Positions 27,179-35,669 of a stretch of 64,000 nt of DNA are shown one piece after another. The stretch spans positions 992,001 to 1,056,000 of the forward strand of contig NZ_JAFCJS010000001.1 in NCBI RefSeq assembly GCF_018130825.1, written 5' to 3'. This DNA is from Bradyrhizobium liaoningense. GTDB lineage: Bacteria > Pseudomonadota > Alphaproteobacteria > Rhizobiales > Xanthobacteraceae. The notes under the pieces are model-generated. The model made no database searches, had not been told where the DNA came from, and saw only the letters and a list, made by a program, of their open reading frames with translations. Position 1 is the first letter of the stretch. Every line of letters starts with the position of its first letter. A program made the position numbers and the translations under genes.

Positions 27179-28207
27179 TTATCGGCTGCCGAACCCGGGG
27201 ATCCCGAACAAACCCGGCCGCTGCTCCGGCGGCGGGGGTGGCGGCGCCGGCTGCGCTTGCGGCGGTGGCGGCAACGGCTGCGGCGGGCGCTGCTGCACCG
27301 CCTGCTTGGGCGCGGCCTTCTTCTGCGCGGGCGGCGGCGGAGGCGCAGGCTTGTTCGCGGGATCCGGCGCCGCGGTCGCAATGGTCTGCTGCGGCTCTTT
27401 GCAGTCGGTCAGCCAGATGTCGTAGATCGGATGCTCGACGCCGTGCAGGCCGGGGCTTGCCGCATACATCCAGCCTGAGAAGATCCGCTTCACCTCGCCC
27501 TGCAAGGTGATCTCGTCGACCTCGACGAAGGCGTCAGTGTTGGCGGCTTCCGTCGCCGGCCGCGTGTAGCAGGCATTGGTCTTGACGCGAAGCGCACCGA
27601 ACTGGACGGTCTCGCCGATCTCCTCGTCGAAATTGATGATGCGCCCGGTGATCTTGTCGAGGCCGGAGAAGGTCGCCTTCTTGTTCACGATCTTCTGGGC
27701 CGGCGGCTCGGTCACGACCTCGTCGCCCGGCTGCAGGCTCGCCGGCGTCTGCGGCACGGCACCGCCCGGCCCGCCCTTCTGCTGGGGCTGGCGCTGACCG
27801 GGCGCACCCGGCTGATTGGGCGGCGTGATCGCGGCGGAGGGCGGCTGGTTTGGCGGCGCGACGGTCGAGCCTGGCGGCGGCGCCAAAGGCTGGGTCTCCA
27901 CCGGTCCCGGCATGACGTTACCCTGACGTCCCTGAGGCGGCGGCATCGGGCGCGAGGGCAGCACGCGGCCCTGCGGCGGCAGCTCGGGGACCTCTTCGTC
28001 GTCGTCGGGGAGCTGCGGCTGCGGCTGGCCACGCGGAATGCTGCCCGGCGGCCGCGGCGGCGGATCGGAGAAGATCGTGCCGATCTGCGCCTGCGCAGGC
28101 GTCGCAACCGTCAGCGCGGTGGCGGCCAAAAGCGCCGCAAGGCCTGTCAGGGTAAAGGTTTTGAACATCTCGCGCGGCTTCAACAGCGAATCGGGCTTGT
28201 TGGACAT
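27179..28207 (-). CDS. Exported DUF2155-domain protein with proline-rich tails
   Basis: Periplasmic protein of unknown function conserved next to aat in alphaproteobacteria. Signal peptide KTFTLTGLAALLAATALTVATPAQAQ, preceded by MSNKPDSLLKPRE. A Pro/Gln-rich linker follows (about 45-160). The DUF2155 domain (about 165-270) contains IVNKKATFSGLDKITGRIINFDEEIGETVQFGALRVKTNACYTRP and VFSGWM-like RIFSGWMYAASPGLHGVEHPIYDIWLTDC. The proline-rich tail ends PGLFGIPGFGSR. The open frame reaches 28402, but ATG 28207 is preferred. The two cysteines may form a disulfide. Confidence 0.9.
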   Translation of the reverse strand: MSNKPDSLLKPREMFKTFTLTGLAALLAATALTVATPAQAQIGTIFSDPPPRPPGSIPRGQPQPQLPDDDEEVPELPPQGRVLPSRPMPPPQGRQGNVMPGPVETQPLAPPPGSTVAPPNQPPSAAITPPNQPGAPGQRQPQQKGGPGGAVPQTPASLQPGDEVVTEPPAQKIVNKKATFSGLDKITGRIINFDEEIGETVQFGALRVKTNACYTRPATEAANTDAFVEVDEITLQGEVKRIFSGWMYAASPGLHGVEHPIYDIWLTDCKEPQQTIATAAPDPANKPAPPPPPAQKKAAPKQAVQQRPPQPLPPPPQAQPAPPPPPPEQRPGLFGIPGFGSR

Positions 28208-28430
28208 TCTACAGGGGATACCGCCGCTCGCAGGCCCTCCGGTTAACACGCCGAATACGGCGGGGGAAGGGCGGCATCCCTGCCCTTCCCGGCGCCGTCT
28301 GGCCAGACCGGCTCCAGGATGGGATAGTCGGATACCTCCTCTCGGAGCCCCAAGGCGGGCATAAGGCGGACATTCGCCTCCCCGGAAACGACGTCCAACC
28401 ATAACCAGAAGCCTAAAGAGGTCGCCCCCG

Positions 28431-29378
28431 ATGCCCGTTGTCCTCGATCCCGACGCCGCCGCCGTCTACAGGGCGTTCCAGGAGGCCGGCCGGCCCGCCT
28501 ACGAGACCCTGACCGCAGCTGAGGCGCGCGCTTATTATTTGCAGGCGCGCTTTGCCACCAATCCCGAGCCGCCGGAACTCGCCCGCATCGCAGAGCTCGC
28601 GATCCCGGCGCCGCACGGGGACGTCCCCGCCCGCCTCTATGTGCCGAAGGAGCCTCGCCGGCATGACGGCCTGTCGCCGGCCCTGGTGTTCTTTCACGGC
28701 GGCGGCTGGGTGATCGGCGATCTCGACTCCCATGACGTCGTCTGCCGCCAGCTTGCGGTCTCGGGCGCGTTGATCGTGATCTCGGTCGACTACCGCCTCG
28801 CGCCCGAGCACAAATTTCCGGCGGCCGCTGATGACGCGATCGCCGCAACCAGATGGATCGCCGCCCATGCGCGCGAGCTCGGCATCGACGCCTCGCGCCT
28901 CTCGATCGGCGGCGACAGCGCCGGCGGCAATCTCGCCGCGGTCGTCGCGCTCGCCGCCCGCGACGCCGGCGGCCCCGCGATCGCCGGCCAGCTATTGATC
29001 TACCCGGCGACCGATTTCGCCATGACGCATGGCTCGCACAGCGAGCCCGAAACCAGTGTGCTGCTGACCCATTCGGTGATCCGCTGGTTTCGCGACCACT
29101 ACCTGACCGGCACCGCCGACATCCACGACTGGCGCGCCTCGCCGGCGCGCGCGCAAGACCTCGCCGGCGTGCCGCCGGCCTATGTGCTGACCGCCGGCGC
29201 CGATCCGCTGCGCGACGAAGGCGATGAATATGCCGCGCGCCTGAAGCAGGCCGGCGTATCAGTCACGTACAAGCACTATCCCGGCCAATTCCACGGCTTC
29301 TTCACCATGGGCAAATTGTTGCAGCAGGCCAATGTCGCCGTCGGCGAGATCGGCGCGTGGTTGAAGGGATTGGGGTAA
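28431..29378 (+). CDS. Alpha/beta hydrolase, hormone-sensitive-lipase family (esterase)
   Basis: Carboxylester hydrolase of family IV, 315 residues. The oxyanion-hole motif is HGGGWVIGDLDSHD (about residue 85). The nucleophile elbow is GGDSAGGNLAAV (about 161), the catalytic Asp is in TAGADPLRDEG, and the His is in YPGQFHGFF. Cytoplasmic: no signal peptide. ATG 28431. The next gene, a BASS-like transporter, starts 13 bases after the stop, so they are probably co-transcribed. Physiological ester unknown. Confidence 0.93.
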   Translation: MPVVLDPDAAAVYRAFQEAGRPAYETLTAAEARAYYLQARFATNPEPPELARIAELAIPAPHGDVPARLYVPKEPRRHDGLSPALVFFHGGGWVIGDLDSHDVVCRQLAVSGALIVISVDYRLAPEHKFPAAADDAIAATRWIAAHARELGIDASRLSIGGDSAGGNLAAVVALAARDAGGPAIAGQLLIYPATDFAMTHGSHSEPETSVLLTHSVIRWFRDHYLTGTADIHDWRASPARAQDLAGVPPAYVLTAGADPLRDEGDEYAARLKQAGVSVTYKHYPGQFHGFFTMGKLLQQANVAVGEIGAWLKGLG

Positions 29379-29391
29379 CGCGCCTTCCTCC

Positions 29392-30399
29392 ATGCCTTCC
29401 ATCCTTCAAACCCTCTTCGCCCTCCCCCTGCGCGCCCTGACCTGGCTCGGCGACCAGGGCACGCGCGCCGTGGCGGCGATCGCATTCATCGCCGTCGCGG
29501 TGCCGCCGCTCGGCACGCTGTTGCGCCCCTACGTCACCGAGGCGATTTTCCTTCTGCTCTGCATCTCCTTCATGCGGGTCGACCTAGCCGCGCTCTACGG
29601 CCATCTCCGCCGGCCGGCATTGATCGCCAGCACGACGGCCTGGACCACGATCGGCGTGCCGCTGGTCGTCGGGCTGGTGGCCCATGGCAGCGGCCTCGAC
29701 CGAAGCTCGCCGGGACTGTTCCTCGCGCTGATGCTGCAGGCCATGGCCTCGCCGATGATGGCAGCGCCGGCGCTCGCCGCACTGATCGGCCTCGATGCCA
29801 CGCTGCCGCTGGTCACCCTGGTCACCGCGACCGCGCTCGTGCCGTTCACGGCCTCGTTGTTCGCGAGCCTGTTTCTCGGCGACATGCTCAGCATCTCTCC
29901 GCTCACGCTCGGCCTGAAGCTGCTCGGCATCCTCGCGGTCTCGCTGATTGGCGCGACGGCGATCCGCTGGATTGTCGGCGCCAAAGCCATCCAGCGCCAC
30001 AAGCGGCCGATCGACGGTTTCAACATCCTCATCCTGCTGGTCTTCGCGTCCGCCGTGATGGGCGACGTGGCGCATGACTTCGTCGCCGATCCCGTGTTCA
30101 CGATCGGCGTCGCACTGCTCGCCTTCGCGGTTTATTTCACCCTGCTCACTGTCACGACGCTGATCTTCCGCCGCGCCGGCTATGAGCGCGCCTTCGCCGT
30201 CGGGCTGATGGTGTCACAGCGCAATCTCGGCCTGATGCTGGCGGCGACCGCGGGCGCGCTGCCGCCGGCGACCTGGCTCTATTTCGCGCTGACGCAGTTT
30301 CCGATCCATCTTGCGCCCTATCTGCTGACGCCGATCGCGCGGCGACTGACGGCGCGCGCGGACACGGCCAGGGCGACGGTTGCAGGCAGCTCGAGTTAG
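29392..30399 (+). CDS. BASS-like (bile acid:sodium symporter family) membrane transporter
   Basis: Highly hydrophobic 335-residue protein with about ten membrane segments. The sequence (FMRVDLAALYGHLRRP, MLQAMASPMMAAPALAALIGLDATLPLVTLVTATALVPFTASLFASL, VSQRNLGLMLAATAG) resembles the bile acid:sodium symporter/arsenical resistance superfamily, but the match is loose. Substrate is unknown. It is coupled to the preceding esterase (13-base gap), suggesting movement of the ester's product. It ends convergent with the broken methyltransferase. Confidence 0.75.
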   Translation: MPSILQTLFALPLRALTWLGDQGTRAVAAIAFIAVAVPPLGTLLRPYVTEAIFLLLCISFMRVDLAALYGHLRRPALIASTTAWTTIGVPLVVGLVAHGSGLDRSSPGLFLALMLQAMASPMMAAPALAALIGLDATLPLVTLVTATALVPFTASLFASLFLGDMLSISPLTLGLKLLGILAVSLIGATAIRWIVGAKAIQRHKRPIDGFNILILLVFASAVMGDVAHDFVADPVFTIGVALLAFAVYFTLLTVTTLIFRRAGYERAFAVGLMVSQRNLGLMLAATAGALPPATWLYFALTQFPIHLAPYLLTPIARRLTARADTARATVAGSSS

Positions 30400-30406
30400 G
30401 ACGCTC

Positions 30407-31176
30407 TCATGTCGGCGCCCCCGCAGATTTCGACGCCTTGAAGATATACCGGTTGGTGCTGAAGAAATATTGTTCCGCCTCGGCGAGGCGCTCGAACTCG
30501 CTGTGCCATGCAGTGAGATCATCAGCGGAGACGTCGTTCGTGCGGCTGACGAAATCCCTGATACCCTGTGCCAGTCCCTTGCTGTAGCTCTCGTCATCGA
30601 TGCTCCGTCCAGATGAAATCCGGCACTGATCAGTCTCGAGGCCATCGATCGCGGCAGACGCGGATGGGCGCAATGCGCCTCCCATGATGTCATGACGGCG
30701 GCCATGCGTTCCCGGTTGTCGGAATGCCAGACCACCGCGTCCCAATCCGTTGCGACGAAAATCGTTCGGCCGCCCGGTTTCAGCACGCGACATGCTTCGA
30801 TCAGGACGCGGTCGACATCGGGCACGTACTCGGCGACCTGGGTGCAAACGACGGCGTCGAACGACGCATCGGGCTGACCCAACTCCGTCGCGTTGCCGAT
30901 GGCATATGAAATCCACTCCGACGCCTTCTGCCGGTCGCAGACGGCGATCAGGTCGGTCGACACATCGATGCCGACGACAGATCCATGGGGACCGACGAGC
31001 TCAGCCATGCTTTCGCAGAGATAGCCCGGACCGCATCCGATATCGAGAACGCGCTCGCCGGCAGACAGACCGAGCTGCCGGATTGTCTCCGCGCGCTGGG
31101 CTTTCACATCGCCCGTGAGATAGAGTCTCTGGAGCCGTTTCGCGTTCTCATTGCTGTACTCCATTCCGCTCATCAT
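30407..31176 (-). pseudogene. Class I SAM-dependent methyltransferase, disrupted by a frameshift
   Basis: The N-terminal part is intact: MMSGMEYSNENAKRLQRLYLTGDVKAQ, then the SAM motif VLDIGCGPGYLCESMAELVG, VVGIDVS, and FDAVVCTQVAEYVPDVDRVLIEACRVLKPGG. The frame holding this part reads past FHLDGAS at about 30600 into unrelated residues. The expected C terminus (DDESYSKGLAQGIRDFV...AEQYFFSTNRYIFKASK) is in another frame, ending at 30407. By comparison with the usual family spacing, about ten residues are missing at the junction. This points to a small deletion rather than a single-base error. Start ATG 31176 or 31173 with GGAGG upstream. Substrate unknown; arsenite- or ubiquinone-type methyltransferases look similar. 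Confidence 0.75.
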
Positions 31177-31208
31177 CGCCTCCATGGTCGCACGGCAAGT
31201 GAGATGTC

Positions 31209-32147
31209 CTATCCCGCCCGCGCCGCGCGCCGCAGCGCCTGTGGCGGCTGGCCGAAGGCGCGGATGAAGGCGCGCCGCATGCGTTCGGGGTCGCGGAACC
31301 CGGTCGTCTCCGCGACGAGCTCGATCGCCTCGCGCGAGGACTGCACGCGCTCGCGCGCGACTTCGAGGCGGAGCCGCTCGATCGCCTTCGATGGCGTCGT
31401 GCCGGTCTCGGCGGCAAAGGCGCGGGCGAAATGCCGCGCGCTCATGCCGGCGCGATCGGCAAGCTCCTCCACCGTCAGCGGCGCGTCGAGATTTTCGCGC
31501 GCCCAGGATAGCAGCGCGCCGAAGCGGCCGTTCGGCGCCTTCAATTCCAGCAGCGAAGAGAATTGCGACTGGCCGCCGCTGCGGCGATGGTAGAGCACGA
31601 GCTGGCGCGCCGTCGCCTGCGCGATCTCCTCGCCCTGGTCCTCGGTGACCATCGCCAGCGCAAGGTCGATGCCGGCCGTGATGCCCGCCGAGGTCCATAC
31701 ATTGCCGTCGCGGGTGAAGATCTGGTCCGGCTCGAACTTCACTTTGGGATAGCGCGCGACGAAATCGCGCGTCCGGCCCCAATGCGTCGTGGCGCGGCGG
31801 CCGTCGAGCAGGCCCGCTTCGGCCAGCACGTAGGCGCCCGAGCAGACGCTCGCGACCCGCGCGCCGCGCTTCGCCAGGCGTTGCACGAAGGCGCGCGTGA
31901 TCTCGCAGCGCGCGGCCTCCGCAACGCCGGCACCGCCCGCGATGACCAGCGTCGTGATGGCATTCGCCGACTTGAGATCTCGCGCCATCATCTCGGCACC
32001 CGACGAGCTGCGTACGAGCCCCGCCTTCACCGCCAGCACCCGCAGCGCAAGCGGCTTGCCGGACGCACGCGCCGCGATCTCGAACGCCGAGATCGGACCG
32101 GCTGCGTCGAGCAGCTGGAAGTCGGGGAAGATCAGGATGCCGATCAT
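31209..32147 (-). CDS. GlxA-family transcriptional regulator (DJ-1/PfpI domain plus AraC DNA-binding domain)
   Basis: 312 residues. The N-terminal DJ-1/PfpI-like domain (1-180) has IGILIFPDFQLLDAAGPISAFEIAAR and the nucleophile-elbow-like VASVCSGAYVLAEAGLLDGRRATTHW. The C-terminal AraC helix-turn-helix pair (about 210-310) has LTVEELADRAGMSARHFARAFAAETGTTPSKAIERLRLEVARE and ETTGFRDPERMRRAFIRAFGQPP. ATG 32147 chosen; the longer frame to 32213 is unlikely. It is divergent from a stand-alone DJ-1/PfpI protein, 105 bases apart, its likely target. Ligand unknown. Confidence 0.93.
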   Translation of the reverse strand: MIGILIFPDFQLLDAAGPISAFEIAARASGKPLALRVLAVKAGLVRSSSGAEMMARDLKSANAITTLVIAGGAGVAEAARCEITRAFVQRLAKRGARVASVCSGAYVLAEAGLLDGRRATTHWGRTRDFVARYPKVKFEPDQIFTRDGNVWTSAGITAGIDLALAMVTEDQGEEIAQATARQLVLYHRRSGGQSQFSSLLELKAPNGRFGALLSWARENLDAPLTVEELADRAGMSARHFARAFAAETGTTPSKAIERLRLEVARERVQSSREAIELVAETTGFRDPERMRRAFIRAFGQPPQALRRAARAG

Positions 32148-32252
32148 GGGCCAGCTCCGAATGATATGTCCGAAAGTGAGGGAATTACGCCATTTTGGAC
32201 AGAAGGGCATCATGCCAGTTTGCGCCCGTCAAGCACTTCATTGGAGGTTCTC

Positions 32253-32939
32253 ATGTCGGCGCCGCTGCAGATTGGACTTTTGGTGTTCCCGCGCGTCACC
32301 CAGCTCGACTTCACCGGCCCGTTGCAGGTGTTCTCCGCCGTCCCCGGCGCGAAGTTGCATCTGATCTGGAAGCGGATCGAGCCGGTACCGAGCGATTCCG
32401 CGCTCATCGTGACGCCGACCACGACATTCGCCGATTGCCCGCAACTCGACGTGATCTGCGTGCCCGGAGGTCGCGGCACCGACGATCTGCTCAATGACGA
32501 GGAGGTGCTCGAATTCCTGCGCCGGCAGGCGGAGGACGCCAAATATGTCACCTCGGTCTGTACGGGCTCGCTGGCGCTCGGCGCCGCCGGCCTGTTGAAG
32601 GGCTACCGCGCCGCCACCCATTGGAGCGCGATGGAGATGCTCAGCCAGTTCGGGGCGACGCCGACCAAGACGCGCGTCTGCGTCGATCGCAATCGCGTGA
32701 CGGGCGGCGGCGTCACCGCCGGGATCGATTTCGCGCTGACGCTGGTGTCGATCCTGGTCAGCCGCACCGCGGCGGAGGCGATCCAGCTCGGGATCGAATA
32801 CAATCCGGCGCCGCCGTTCAATTCCGGCTCGCCCGACACCGCGCCCGCCGAAGTGCTCGCTTTCGTCAAGCAGCGCATTGAGCCTCTGCAGGCCTACCGC
32901 CTCGATGCCGTCGAACGCGCGGCGGCGCGTGTGATGTAG
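32253..32939 (+). CDS. DJ-1/PfpI family protein (isonitrile hydratase-like)
   Basis: 228-residue DJ-1 fold. The N terminus is LQIGLLVFPRVTQLDFTGPLQVFSAVPG, the acidic partner strand is DVICVPGGRGTDDLL, and the nucleophile elbow YVTSVCTGSLALGAAGLLKGYRAATHW carries the reactive Cys. C-terminal GGGVTAGIDFALTLVSILV is typical of isocyanide-hydratase (InhA) relatives. ATG 32253 follows TTGGAGG. Transcribed away from the GlxA-type regulator, so probably controlled by it. The reaction is not proved by sequence; thiol-stress or glyoxalase-like roles are alternatives. Confidence 0.88.
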   Translation: MSAPLQIGLLVFPRVTQLDFTGPLQVFSAVPGAKLHLIWKRIEPVPSDSALIVTPTTTFADCPQLDVICVPGGRGTDDLLNDEEVLEFLRRQAEDAKYVTSVCTGSLALGAAGLLKGYRAATHWSAMEMLSQFGATPTKTRVCVDRNRVTGGGVTAGIDFALTLVSILVSRTAAEAIQLGIEYNPAPPFNSGSPDTAPAEVLAFVKQRIEPLQAYRLDAVERAAARVM

Positions 32940-32981
32940 GCATTCCACCTTCGGTCTGGAACTGAGGTTTCGGGGGACGAG

Positions 32982-33740
32982 TTGAACCCGCACGAAACTC
33001 ACGGCATCCGGAGCGCAATCATGGAGCATCTCCACTACCCCAACGAAAGCACTGAGTATCGTACCGCGCGAAATGCGTTGCTGAACGAGGAGATTGCCCT
33101 CCGAGCTCAGATTGAGGCCGTTGCCGCCGGGCGTCGCGCGCTACCGCTCGGCGGCGAGGTGCCGCAAGATTACGTCTTCGAACGCATCGGCAAAACGAGC
33201 ATGCCGGAACAGGTCAGGATGTCGGAGCTGTTCGGCCCTCATGACACGCTGATCCTGTACAGCTTCATGTATGGGCCGGAGCGCGAGCTGCCCTGCCCCG
33301 GCTGCACCCATTTGCTTGACGGGCTCGACGGCGCCGCACGGCATGTCGGCGAGCGTGCAGCGCTTCACATCGTTGCGAAATCGCCGATCGCGCGCCTCGC
33401 CGCCTGGGCCCACGAACGAGGTTGGGAACATCTGTCGCTGCTCTCCACGGCCGGCAACACCTTTGATGCGGACTACTTCGGCGACACCTCGAAGTTCTCC
33501 AAGGGGATGCGCGCGCAGCACCACGTTCCCGACGGGCAGAATTGGGACGAGACGATCTTCAACGTCTTCAGGAAAGCGAATGGCAAGATCAGGCACTTCT
33601 GGGGCTCGGAGATGAGCTTCGCGCCGCCCGCGCCGAAGCAGCATCATCGCGCCGGTGATCTGGTCGATCCGCTCTGGGGCCTTTTCGACATGACGCCCGA
33701 AGGCCGCGGCGACTTCTTCCCGAAGGTGCGCTACGACTGA
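32982..33740 (+). CDS. DUF899 (thioredoxin-like) family protein
   Basis: 252 residues. Recognised by YRTARNALLNEEIALRAQIEAVAAGRRALPLGGEVPQDYVFE, then LFGPHDTLILYSFMYGPERELPCPGCTHLLDGLDGAARHV with a CPGC pair at the thioredoxin-like position, LLSTAGNTFDADYFGD, and the C-terminal DPLWGLFDMTPEGRGDFFPKVRYD. Function is unknown; the fold suggests a redox protein. Possible starts: TTG 32982 with GGGGGA upstream, or ATG 33021 (MEHLHYPNES). It follows the DJ-1 gene by 42 bases and may share its transcript. A clear terminator follows. Confidence 0.9.
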   Translation: MNPHETHGIRSAIMEHLHYPNESTEYRTARNALLNEEIALRAQIEAVAAGRRALPLGGEVPQDYVFERIGKTSMPEQVRMSELFGPHDTLILYSFMYGPERELPCPGCTHLLDGLDGAARHVGERAALHIVAKSPIARLAAWAHERGWEHLSLLSTAGNTFDADYFGDTSKFSKGMRAQHHVPDGQNWDETIFNVFRKANGKIRHFWGSEMSFAPPAPKQHHRAGDLVDPLWGLFDMTPEGRGDFFPKVRYD

Positions 33741-33773
33741 GGCGCACAAACCGGCCGACGAAGTGCCTCACAG

Positions 33774-33807
33774 AAAAAGGCCGCTCGGTTTCCCAAGCGG
33801 CCTTTCC
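33774..33807 (+). terminator. Rho-independent terminator after DUF899 gene
   Basis: A5 then stem AGGCCGCT / AGCGGCCT with a 9-10 base loop, then TTTCC, beginning 34 bases after the stop. Confidence 0.8.
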
Positions 33808-33865
33808 TGTCTTACGGCGGCTGCACATTCACATCGGGCGATTTCGGACCTTCCAGACCGGGGGC

Positions 33866-34066
33866 CTATCTCCCGATCGAGTCCTGGTCGGCGGCCGCTG
33901 CATTTCGGGACAGTCGCGAGCTGTTGCCCGAACCGAACGCGATGGTTTCCCATCTCCGTAAGATGGGATCATTGAGCCGCATCGCCCGCGTCAACGCAAC
34001 GACCGCGCAAGCGGCATCCCCGCTGTTCCCGTTGTCCACAGCGGCGTGATGCGGATGCGGATGCAT
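33866..34066 (-). CDS. Possible small hypothetical protein downstream of NDUFA12
   Basis: A 66-codon frame begins MHPHPHHAAVDNGNSG and ends NAAAADQDSIGR. It is the only plausible frame in the 355 bases between the DUF899 and NDUFA12 genes. No good ribosome site precedes the ATG, no signal peptide or membrane segment, and the gene is on the same strand as NDUFA12, 29 bases downstream of its stop. It could equally be untranslated 3' sequence. Confidence 0.25.
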   Translation of the reverse strand: MHPHPHHAAVDNGNSGDAACAVVALTRAMRLNDPILRRWETIAFGSGNSSRLSRNAAAADQDSIGR

Positions 34067-34095
34067 CCAGTCGAACGATGGAAGATCGCTGGCAG

Positions 34096-34503
34096 CTAGC
34101 CGGGGGTCCAGGGCTGGTAGTCGCCGGTCGCCTTGGGGCGCTTGCCGCTGGCGAGCGTCGAGCCGGAGGGCCGGTAGGCCTTGGCCGTGCCGGTGAGATT
34201 CGGCTGGTGCGGTTTTTCCCACTCACGCGGCTGGTAGTTGATCTCGGTCGGCGGGGTGTCGACGACGTGATGGATCCAGCCATGCCAGGCCGGCGGGATG
34301 CGGCTCGCCTCGGCATAGCCATTATAGATCACCCAGCGCCGCTCGAAGCCGAGGGTCGGATCGATCTCCCCGCCGCGGGTGCGATAATAGAGGTTGCCCT
34401 GCTCGTCCTGGCCAACCAGCTCCCCGTACCGCTTGGTCCAGAGCTGGGTGCCAAACGTCTGGCCACTCCACCAGGTGAAGAACTTCAGAAAGAATTGTTT
34501 CAT
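34096..34503 (-). CDS. NADH:ubiquinone oxidoreductase subunit NDUFA12 family
   Basis: Accessory subunit of respiratory complex I, one of the supernumerary subunits shared by alphaproteobacteria and mitochondria. 135 residues. Motifs: FTWWSGQTFGTQLWTKRYGELVGQDEQGNLYYRTR, RRWVIYNGYAEASRIPPAWHGWIHH, PPTEINYQPREWEKPHQPNLTGTAKAYRPSGS. ATG 34503 (MKQFFLKFF) chosen. It usually lies close to aat-DUF2155; here about 6 kb of other genes separate them. Confidence 0.95.
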   Translation of the reverse strand: MKQFFLKFFTWWSGQTFGTQLWTKRYGELVGQDEQGNLYYRTRGGEIDPTLGFERRWVIYNGYAEASRIPPAWHGWIHHVVDTPPTEINYQPREWEKPHQPNLTGTAKAYRPSGSTLASGKRPKATGDYQPWTPG

Positions 34504-34698
34504 GCGGCAAGGGCCCTGCTTCGTCCGGCCCTGATGCCATCCGGACGGCAAAATGTCCAGTTCGCCGGGTGCGGCCGCACCCGCCGCAAATGCGTGCCTC
34601 GGACAACCGCTTCCCGCCGCAAATCGGACGCGATCCGTTCATGCCGGGTACAGCGGTCCGGTGAGACGCTCTCGGCACGCGCAAACCGGCGTGATCCC

Positions 34699-34723
34699 GG
34701 AACTTCAACCCCTGCACAGGGTT
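34699..34723 (+). promoter_or_regulatory. EcfG-type promoter for the BA14K-family gene
   Basis: GGAAC at 34699-34703, 17 bases, GTT at 34721-34723. It lies 25 bases before the ATG at 34749, leaving a short leader with AAAGGAG. Confidence 0.68.
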
Positions 34724-34748
34724 TGCCTCCCGGGAAAGGAGTTTTGAC

Positions 34749-35423
34749 ATGAAAAGTCTGAAAGTTCTCAGTGCCGTCGCGGCTGTGGCGTTGGTTCTTC
34801 CGATGGCGAGCCCGAGCTTCGCACAGAATCGTCCCGCAGCGGGCGGAGGCGGTGGTGCCCATATTGGCGGCGGCGGTGGCGGCGGCGCGCGGATCGGCGG
34901 TGGCGGCGCGGCCTTCCACGGCGGTGGCGGCAATTTCGGAGCCGGCGCCGCGATGCGCCCGAGCGGCGGCAATTTCGCGGCCGGCGGGGCCATGCGTCCC
35001 AGCGCGGGCAGTTTCGCGGCCGGCGCGGCACGTCCAAGCGGCAGCGGTTTCGTAGGTGGCATGGCGAGCCGTCCCACCGTCTCGCCGTCCTTCAGCGGGA
35101 CGCGCAGCGTCGCAACTGCGGGCAACTGGCAGGGCGGCAGCGGCAATTGGAGCGGCCGTCACTGGCATCGTCGCGGCGGCTTCTGGCCCGGCTTCGCGGC
35201 AGGCGCCGCGATCGGCGGCCTCGGCTCGTACGCCTATTACGGCGGCGGGTATTACGATGACCCCTACTACTATGGCGACAGTTACTACGATGAGCCATCA
35301 GTGGCGGTGGTGCCCGACGGTGGCGGCGATTCCGCGGCCTACTGCGCGCAGCGTTACAGATCGTATGATCCGGCCTCCGGCACATATCTCGGCTATGACG
35401 GGCAGCGTCATCCCTGCCCGTAA
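34749..35423 (+). CDS. Exported glycine-rich protein with C-terminal BA14K-like domain
   Basis: Signal peptide MKSLKVLSAVAAVALVLPMASPSFA. Gly-rich repeats (about 30-130: GGGGGAHIGGGGGGG, AAMRPSGGNFAAGGAMRPSAGSFAAGAARPSG) are followed by a possible membrane-interacting Gly/Tyr segment (about 148-172) and a BA14K-like end: DSAAYCAQRYRSYDPASGTYLGYDGQRHPC. BA14K proteins of Brucella and rhizobia are envelope proteins of unknown mechanism (lectin-like activity reported for one). EcfG-type promoter upstream and a terminator downstream make it a single-gene stress transcript. Start ATG 34749 after AAAGGAG. Confidence 0.85.
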   Translation: MKSLKVLSAVAAVALVLPMASPSFAQNRPAAGGGGGAHIGGGGGGGARIGGGGAAFHGGGGNFGAGAAMRPSGGNFAAGGAMRPSAGSFAAGAARPSGSGFVGGMASRPTVSPSFSGTRSVATAGNWQGGSGNWSGRHWHRRGGFWPGFAAGAAIGGLGSYAYYGGGYYDDPYYYGDSYYDEPSVAVVPDGGGDSAAYCAQRYRSYDPASGTYLGYDGQRHPCP

Positions 35424-35446
35424 GCGGACCGAACAGGTTTGAAGGA

Positions 35447-35477
35447 AGAGGCGTCGCAGCGATGCGACGCCTCTTTC
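35447..35477 (+). terminator. Rho-independent terminator after BA14K gene
   Basis: Perfect 12-bp stem AGAGGCGTCGCA / TGCGACGCCTCT with GCGA loop followed by TT, 24 bases past the stop. Confidence 0.88.
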
Positions 35478-35669
35478 GTGTGTATCGCGCCCCTCACCTG
35501 TGCCGCGTGCACCAGCCTCGTGCTTGCGACGTTGTGTACAAGTTGATGCAAACGGACCTCTATTCACCCCGCCGTGCATATCTACCCTGATCCAATCCAA
35601 AATTGACCCGACCCACGATTCGCGGATATCACCATTGCCTGTGGGGACTTCGATCTACTGGGAAATGTC

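Noticed and set aside
30404..32273. Shared sequence CTCATGTCGGCGCC near 30406 and 32250
   Set aside because: 15 identical bases plus a short further match; one copy is the DJ-1 start and the other the broken methyltransferase end. Chance matches of this length are expected in 64 kb.
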